A DNA stretch of 9,143 nt from an uncultured Gemmatimonadota bacterium (lineage in GTDB: Bacteria; Gemmatimonadota; Gemmatimonadetes; Gemmatimonadales; Gemmatimonadaceae). Of the stretch, positions 5,318 to 9,143 are shown one piece after another. Position 1 is the stretch's first letter; each line of letters opens with the position of its first letter. The notes beneath the pieces were generated by a model that did not search any database, was not told the origin of the DNA, and worked only from the letters and a program-made list of their open reading frames with translations. A program made the position numbers and the translations under genes. The DNA is taken from positions 1 to 9,143 of the forward strand of contig CAITQY010000091.1 of the NCBI GenBank assembly GCA_903894655.1. The letters run 5' to 3'.

Positions 5318-7210
5318 ATGTCCATTCTCGAAGGCATCAATTCACCCGCGGATCTCCGTGGCCTGTCGCGCGATCAGCTCCGCACGCTTGCGCAGGACAT
5401 GCGCGAGCGCCTGATCGACGTCTGCTCTCGCACCGGCGGCCACATTGGCGCCGGGCTTGGCGTGGTCGAGCTGACTATCGCGCTGCATACGGTCTTTGAA
5501 ACACCGAAGGACCAACTGGTGTGGGACGTCGGACATCAGGCCTATCCGCACAAGCTCCTGACGGGACGGAATTCGGAGATGGAGTCCTTGCGACAGGAAA
5601 GCGGATTGTCGGGCTTCCTCAAGCGGACCGAGAGCGAATACGACACGTTCGGCGCTGGACATGCCGCGACGGCGATTTCGGCGGCGCTTGGTATGGCGGC
5701 CGGACGCGACGTGCTCGGCGAGCAGTTCAAGGTGGCCGCCATCATCGGTGACGGTTCGATGGGCTCCGGTCTCGCCTACGAGGGCCTCAACAACGCCGGG
5801 CATTCGGATCGGGACATCATCGTCGTGCTGAACGACAACGAGATGTCGATCGCGCCGAACGTCGGTGCGATGCACAAGTATCTCACGAGCATTCAGCGCA
5901 ATCCGCTATACAACCGTTTGCGTTCACGCATCGGTGATCTGGTGGACAATGCCCCGGCGCCCTTCGCCGGTGTGAGCACCCTCGTGCGGAAGTGGGAAGA
6001 GAGCATGAAGTCGCTGCTCACGCCCGGTGTGCTCTTCGAAGAACTTGGCTTCCGCTACTTCGGTCCGATCGACGGACACGATCTCGATGCGTTGCTCGAG
6101 ACGTTCACAGCGGTCCGCGCGATGAATACGCCGCGTTTGGTCCATGTGATTACGAAGAAGGGCAAAGGCTTTCCCGCCGGCGACCACGGCGAGAAGTGGC
6201 ATGCCCTTCCTCCTGGACATGATCCGGCCACCGGTAAGCAGCTGACGGTCTCCACGGCCAATCCGGCGTACACCACGGTGTACGGCAAGGGGCTCGCCGA
6301 ACTCGGGGCAGAGCGCAAGGACATCGCCGTGATCACTGCCGCCATGCCGACAGGTACCGGCACGGTGCCGTTCGCCAAGGCGTTCCCCGAGCGCTTTTTC
6401 GATGTCGGGATCGCCGAGGGACATGGTGTCACGTTTGCCTCGGGACTGGCCACTCGCGGTGTGCGACCCATCGTGACGATCTACTCCACGTTCCTGCAGC
6501 GTGCCTACGACAACATCATTCACGACGCGGCGCTCCAGAAGCTTCCGGTTGTGTTCGCGATGGACCGCGCCGGACTGGTTGGCGAGGACGGTGAAACGCA
6601 CATGGGGCTGTACGATATCGCCTACATGCTCACCGTCCCCGGCATGACCGTTGCGGCGCCCAAGGACGGCGCGGAGATGCTCGGCTTGCTGCGGGCGGCG
6701 GTGGAGCACACCGACGGGCCGTTCTGCTTCCGCTATCCGCGTGATGCGTCGCCGGACATTCCCGGCGCGATGTCGGAGATTGCCGCGACGCCGTATGCGA
6801 CCTGGGAAGTCCTGCGTCGGGGCCGAGAGGTCGCGATTCTCGCCGTCGGGACGATGGTGAATCAGGCGCTGGCTGCCGCCGACCTGCTCGCCGCCGAGGG
6901 GATGGACGTCACCGTGGTGAACTGTCGGTATATGAAGCCGTATGACGAGGTTACGCTGAACGCGATTCTCGCCAGTCACACCCACGTGCTGACCGTCGAA
7001 GAGGGCACCGTCATCAATGGGTTCGGGGCGTTCATCAGCTCGGTGATTCACCGGCAGGCACCCACGGTGCGCACCGCGGTGCATGGTGTGCCGGATCGCA
7101 TCGTCTATTCGGCACCGCGTAAAAAGCAACTGTCGTCGCTCGGGCTCGACCCGGCCGGAATCGCGGATCGCGTGCGCGCGTTGCACGAGTCTGAAGCGCT
7201 CGCCGGTTGA
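5318..7210 (+). CDS. dxs: 1-deoxy-D-xylulose-5-phosphate synthase
   Basis: DXS is the thiamine-diphosphate enzyme that joins pyruvate and glyceraldehyde 3-phosphate, the first and often rate-controlling step of the MEP isoprenoid pathway. The 630 residues contain the full three-domain transketolase-like layout. The cofactor-binding domain has GGHIGAGLG (His42), WDVGHQAYPHK, GDG at 144-146 and VLNDNEMSIAPNVGA (170-184). The pyrimidine-binding domain has DVGIAEGHGVTF with catalytic Glu367, YSTFLQRAYD (389-398) and DRAGLVGEDGETHMG (416-430). The C-terminal domain has VVNCRYMKPYDE (533-544) and ends with an LGLDPAGIADRVRA type motif. Several motifs deviate from the norm: GHAATAIS for GHSSTSIS, GSMGSG in the GDG loop, and EGHG for EQHA. 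The catalytic Glu and cofactor motif are kept, so activity is expected. The stop overlaps the nadK ATG by one base. Confidence 0.95.
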   Translation: MSILEGINSPADLRGLSRDQLRTLAQDMRERLIDVCSRTGGHIGAGLGVVELTIALHTVFETPKDQLVWDVGHQAYPHKLLTGRNSEMESLRQESGLSGFLKRTESEYDTFGAGHAATAISAALGMAAGRDVLGEQFKVAAIIGDGSMGSGLAYEGLNNAGHSDRDIIVVLNDNEMSIAPNVGAMHKYLTSIQRNPLYNRLRSRIGDLVDNAPAPFAGVSTLVRKWEESMKSLLTPGVLFEELGFRYFGPIDGHDLDALLETFTAVRAMNTPRLVHVITKKGKGFPAGDHGEKWHALPPGHDPATGKQLTVSTANPAYTTVYGKGLAELGAERKDIAVITAAMPTGTGTVPFAKAFPERFFDVGIAEGHGVTFASGLATRGVRPIVTIYSTFLQRAYDNIIHDAALQKLPVVFAMDRAGLVGEDGETHMGLYDIAYMLTVPGMTVAAPKDGAEMLGLLRAAVEHTDGPFCFRYPRDASPDIPGAMSEIAATPYATWEVLRRGREVAILAVGTMVNQALAAADLLAAEGMDVTVVNCRYMKPYDEVTLNAILASHTHVLTVEEGTVINGFGAFISSVIHRQAPTVRTAVHGVPDRIVYSAPRKKQLSSLGLDPAGIADRVRALHESEALAG

Positions 7211-8079
7211 TGCGCGTCGGCGTGATCGGCCACAAGGGGTACGTTGGACTGCCCGCGATCCTTGGCACGCTGCTCGACATCGCGCCCGAGCTTGGCCTTA
7301 CGTTGCTGTTCGAACAGGATCTTTGGAAGATCGCGGAGCAGGGCGGACGGCTCGAGACGCCGGATCAAGTCGACGCGTTGTTCACGCTCGGCGGAGACGG
7401 GACGCTGCTTCGCGGCGCCCGATTCCTCAACGGGCGTACCGTGCCGATTCTTGGCATCAATCTCGGCCACCTCGGATTCCTGACGGCGTGCCACGGTGAC
7501 GAGTTCGAGACGGGTGTGCGCCGCTTCGCGTCTGGCGATTTCGTGTCTGAGCCGCGCATGGCGCTCGAGTCCTGCGCGCTCAATCGCGATGGGATCGAAC
7601 GGTGCAGCTGGCTGTCGCTGAATGATGTTGTGCTGCATAAGGGCGGCTTCGCGCGCCTGGTGAAATTCACCGTATTCGTAGACGATGAAGCGATCGGGTC
7701 GTACTCGGCCGATGGGCTGATCGTCTCCACGCCGACTGGGTCGACTGGGTACTCGCTGTCCGCGGGTGGCCCGATTGTGGTGCCGACGGTGGAGAGCATT
7801 GTGCTCACGCCGGTGTCGCCGCACACGCTCGCCATGCGCCCGCTGGTGCTGCCGCCGCAGGTCGAAGTCAAAGTGCGTGCAGATGATGGGCCGGAAGAAC
7901 TTTTGGTGACGATCGACGGTCAGGTCGGGACTACCTTCACCGGTGGTGAGACGTTGGTGGTTCGCCGGGCGCCGAACGCCGTGCAGATTGTGCGCTTTCC
8001 GGGCACCACCTTCTTTACGCGCTTGCGCCGGAAGCTCGGGTGGGGTGGCCTCTCCGAGCGCGACGGCGAGACGATTTGA
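7210..8079 (+). CDS. nadK: NAD kinase (ATP-NAD kinase)
   Basis: NadK phosphorylates NAD to NADP in the cytosol and sets the NADP(H) supply. The 289-residue protein shows the family hallmarks: LGGDGTLLR (60-68) with catalytic Asp63, LGINLGHLGFL (81-91), SLNDVVLHKG (136-145) with the NAD-contacting Asn-Asp pair, DGLIVSTPTGSTGYSLSAGGP (168-188), TPVSPHTLAMRPLVLP (200-215), and TIDGQ (234-238). The ATG at 7210 shares one base with the dxs stop codon. A TTG codon directly before it would add one residue and is less likely. The N-terminal MRVGVIGHKG begins the nucleotide-binding strand at the normal place. A basic C-terminal tail (TRLRRKLGWGG) follows the core. Tight coupling to dxs fits NADPH demand of the next MEP-pathway enzyme, though that link is inference. 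Confidence 0.96.
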   Translation: MRVGVIGHKGYVGLPAILGTLLDIAPELGLTLLFEQDLWKIAEQGGRLETPDQVDALFTLGGDGTLLRGARFLNGRTVPILGINLGHLGFLTACHGDEFETGVRRFASGDFVSEPRMALESCALNRDGIERCSWLSLNDVVLHKGGFARLVKFTVFVDDEAIGSYSADGLIVSTPTGSTGYSLSAGGPIVVPTVESIVLTPVSPHTLAMRPLVLPPQVEVKVRADDGPEELLVTIDGQVGTTFTGGETLVVRRAPNAVQIVRFPGTTFFTRLRRKLGWGGLSERDGETI

Positions 8080-8085
8080 GGAGGT
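8078..8085 (+). promoter_or_regulatory. Strong ribosome-binding site for recN, overlapping the nadK stop codon
   Basis: GAGGAGGT (8078-8085) is a near-perfect Shine-Dalgarno sequence 5 bases before the recN ATG at 8091. Its first two bases are the last two of the nadK TGA. This fixes the recN start and suggests that terminating ribosomes on nadK can influence recN initiation. Confidence 0.8.
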
Positions 8086-8090
8086 AGCGT

Positions 8091-9143
8091 ATGCTCGTCG
8101 AGCTCCGCATTCGCAACGTGGCTGTCATCGATACGGTCGCCTTGCCCCTCGCCGCGGGGCTCAACGTGCTGACCGGCGAAACCGGCGCCGGAAAGTCGCT
8201 CATCGTTGGCGCGCTGGGCATGCTGCTGGGTGAGCGGGCGGCTACCGACCGTGTGCGGAGCGGGGCCGACAAGGCGACGGTCGAGGGCGTGTTCGAGCCG
8301 GGCTCCATGCCGGCCTTGCGCACGATGCTTGATGAGCGTGGCATCGACGCTGACGAGGAAACGTTGGTGCTCAAGCGGGAGATCGGCAGTAACGGACGAT
8401 CTCGGGCATGGATTAATGGTTCTCCGGTCACTGCCGCCGTCTTGGCTGAGGTCGGGGCGCGACTGGTGAGCGTGCTCGGGCAGCATGATTCGCGTCAATT
8501 GGTCGATCCGGAGCATCAACGCGATGTCCTCGACGCGTTCACCGGCGCGCTCGACGTCCGCGCGCGCGTCGCCGACGCCTTCGCTCAGCTCGGTGCGCTG
8601 CGCAGCCGCGAGCGCGAGCTCGAAGTGCGCCGTCAGGATGCGGCGAAGCGTGCGGACTATCTGCGCTTCGTGGCGCGCGAAATCGACGACGCGAATCCGG
8701 TCGTCGGCGAGGACGAAACGCTCGATGGTGAGATCCGTCGCTTGTCGCACGCCGAGGAGTTGCAGACGCTGGCCGCGCAGGCTGCCACCGCAATCTCCGG
8801 CGACGAGCGCGCCGCGCTGACGCGTCTCGGCAGTGTGCGCCGCGCGCTCGTATCACTCGAACGAATCGATCCTGATACCGGGCGTTGGCAGGTCGGCTTC
8901 GATGCGGCGGTGTACGCGCTGGATGAACTGGTGCGCGAGCTCGAGACGTATGCGGAGTCGATCGAGGCTGATCCGTCTCGGTTACGCACGTTGGAGCGGC
9001 GTCGCGATCAACTGCTCTCCCTCATGCGCAAGCACGGTCCCACGCTGCAAGAGGTGATCGACACGGGAGCACACGCGCGCACGGAACTCGAGCTTGTCGA
9101 CGGTGGCACGCTTGACCTGGCGGCCATCGCCGACGCGCGGGCC
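8091..9143 (+). CDS. recN: DNA repair protein RecN, N-terminal 351 residues (runs off the right edge)
   Basis: RecN is an SMC-like ATPase that gathers broken DNA ends during double-strand break repair. The frame opens at ATG 8091 after a very strong ribosome-binding site and is still open at the window edge. The start MLVELRIRNVAVIDTVALPL is the typical RecN N-terminal ATPase strand, followed by the Walker A box GETGAGKS at residues 29-36. GRSRAWINGSPV (102-113) and the Q-loop region LGQHDSRQLVDPEHQRDVLDAF (129-150) match the family pattern, with Asp in place of the more common Glu after QH. From about residue 155 the protein becomes a charged coiled-coil arm. The signature motif and Walker B lie beyond the window. 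The family is about 550-570 residues, so roughly 60 percent is visible. Confidence 0.95.
   Translation, partial: MLVELRIRNVAVIDTVALPLAAGLNVLTGETGAGKSLIVGALGMLLGERAATDRVRSGADKATVEGVFEPGSMPALRTMLDERGIDADEETLVLKREIGSNGRSRAWINGSPVTAAVLAEVGARLVSVLGQHDSRQLVDPEHQRDVLDAFTGALDVRARVADAFAQLGALRSRERELEVRRQDAAKRADYLRFVAREIDDANPVVGEDETLDGEIRRLSHAEELQTLAAQAATAISGDERAALTRLGSVRRALVSLERIDPDTGRWQVGFDAAVYALDELVRELETYAESIEADPSRLRTLERRRDQLLSLMRKHGPTLQEVIDTGAHARTELELVDGGTLDLAAIADARA

Noticed and set aside
5924..7186. A 420-codon antisense open frame opposite dxs
   Set aside because: It has the same mirror-frame composition (Arg, His and Gly rich), no motifs, and full overlap with an intact dxs.
7920..8750. A 276-codon antisense open frame spanning the nadK-recN junction
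   Set aside because: It runs across two confident sense genes and the recN ribosome site, and no family is recognisable.
1..9143. Search for CRISPR repeats, insertion-sequence ends, tRNA genes, toxin-antitoxin or defence genes
   Set aside because: No regularly spaced repeats, transposase motifs, tRNA-like folds or accessory genes were seen. Nearly all of the sequence is explained by housekeeping genes on one strand.

Overview
The window is GC-rich DNA with a dense run of co-directional (+ strand) housekeeping genes and no sign of mobile elements, CRISPR arrays, tRNAs or rRNAs. In order it holds: the 3' end of a small coiled-coil protein gene (probably zapA), a 251-base gene-free stretch able to form extensive RNA structure (candidate 6S RNA plus the rny leader), then rny (RNase Y), folD, xseA, xseB, ispA (farnesyl/geranylgeranyl diphosphate synthase), a 112-base gap, dxs, nadK and the first 351 codons of recN, which runs off the right edge. 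The gene order and protein style suggest a free-living bacterium of the Gemmatimonadota (Gemmatimonas-like). This is an inference from remembered gene content and similarity, not from a search.

The layout looks like two tightly packed transcription blocks. From rny to ispA the genes overlap or nearly touch: folD starts inside the end of rny at a TTG, xseA starts 5 bases after folD, xseB overlaps xseA by ATGA, and ispA follows xseB by 4 bases. After a short intergenic region with a 10-base direct repeat, dxs, nadK and recN follow, with nadK overlapping the dxs stop by one base and the recN ribosome-binding site lying on the nadK stop codon.

Functionally the cluster mixes RNA turnover (RNase Y), one-carbon metabolism (FolD, NADP-linked), DNA repair (both subunits of exonuclease VII, RecN), and isoprenoid precursor supply (DXS, the entry enzyme of the MEP pathway, and a short-chain prenyl diphosphate synthase). 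NAD kinase supplies NADP(H), used by FolD and by the next MEP step after DXS. The xseB-ispA-dxs core is a widespread bacterial arrangement. The points most worth a second look are the structured RNA region before rny, several non-consensus residues in conserved motifs of DXS, and loss of the usual Asp in the AGD motif of the prenyl synthase. I found no convincing novel multi-gene system.
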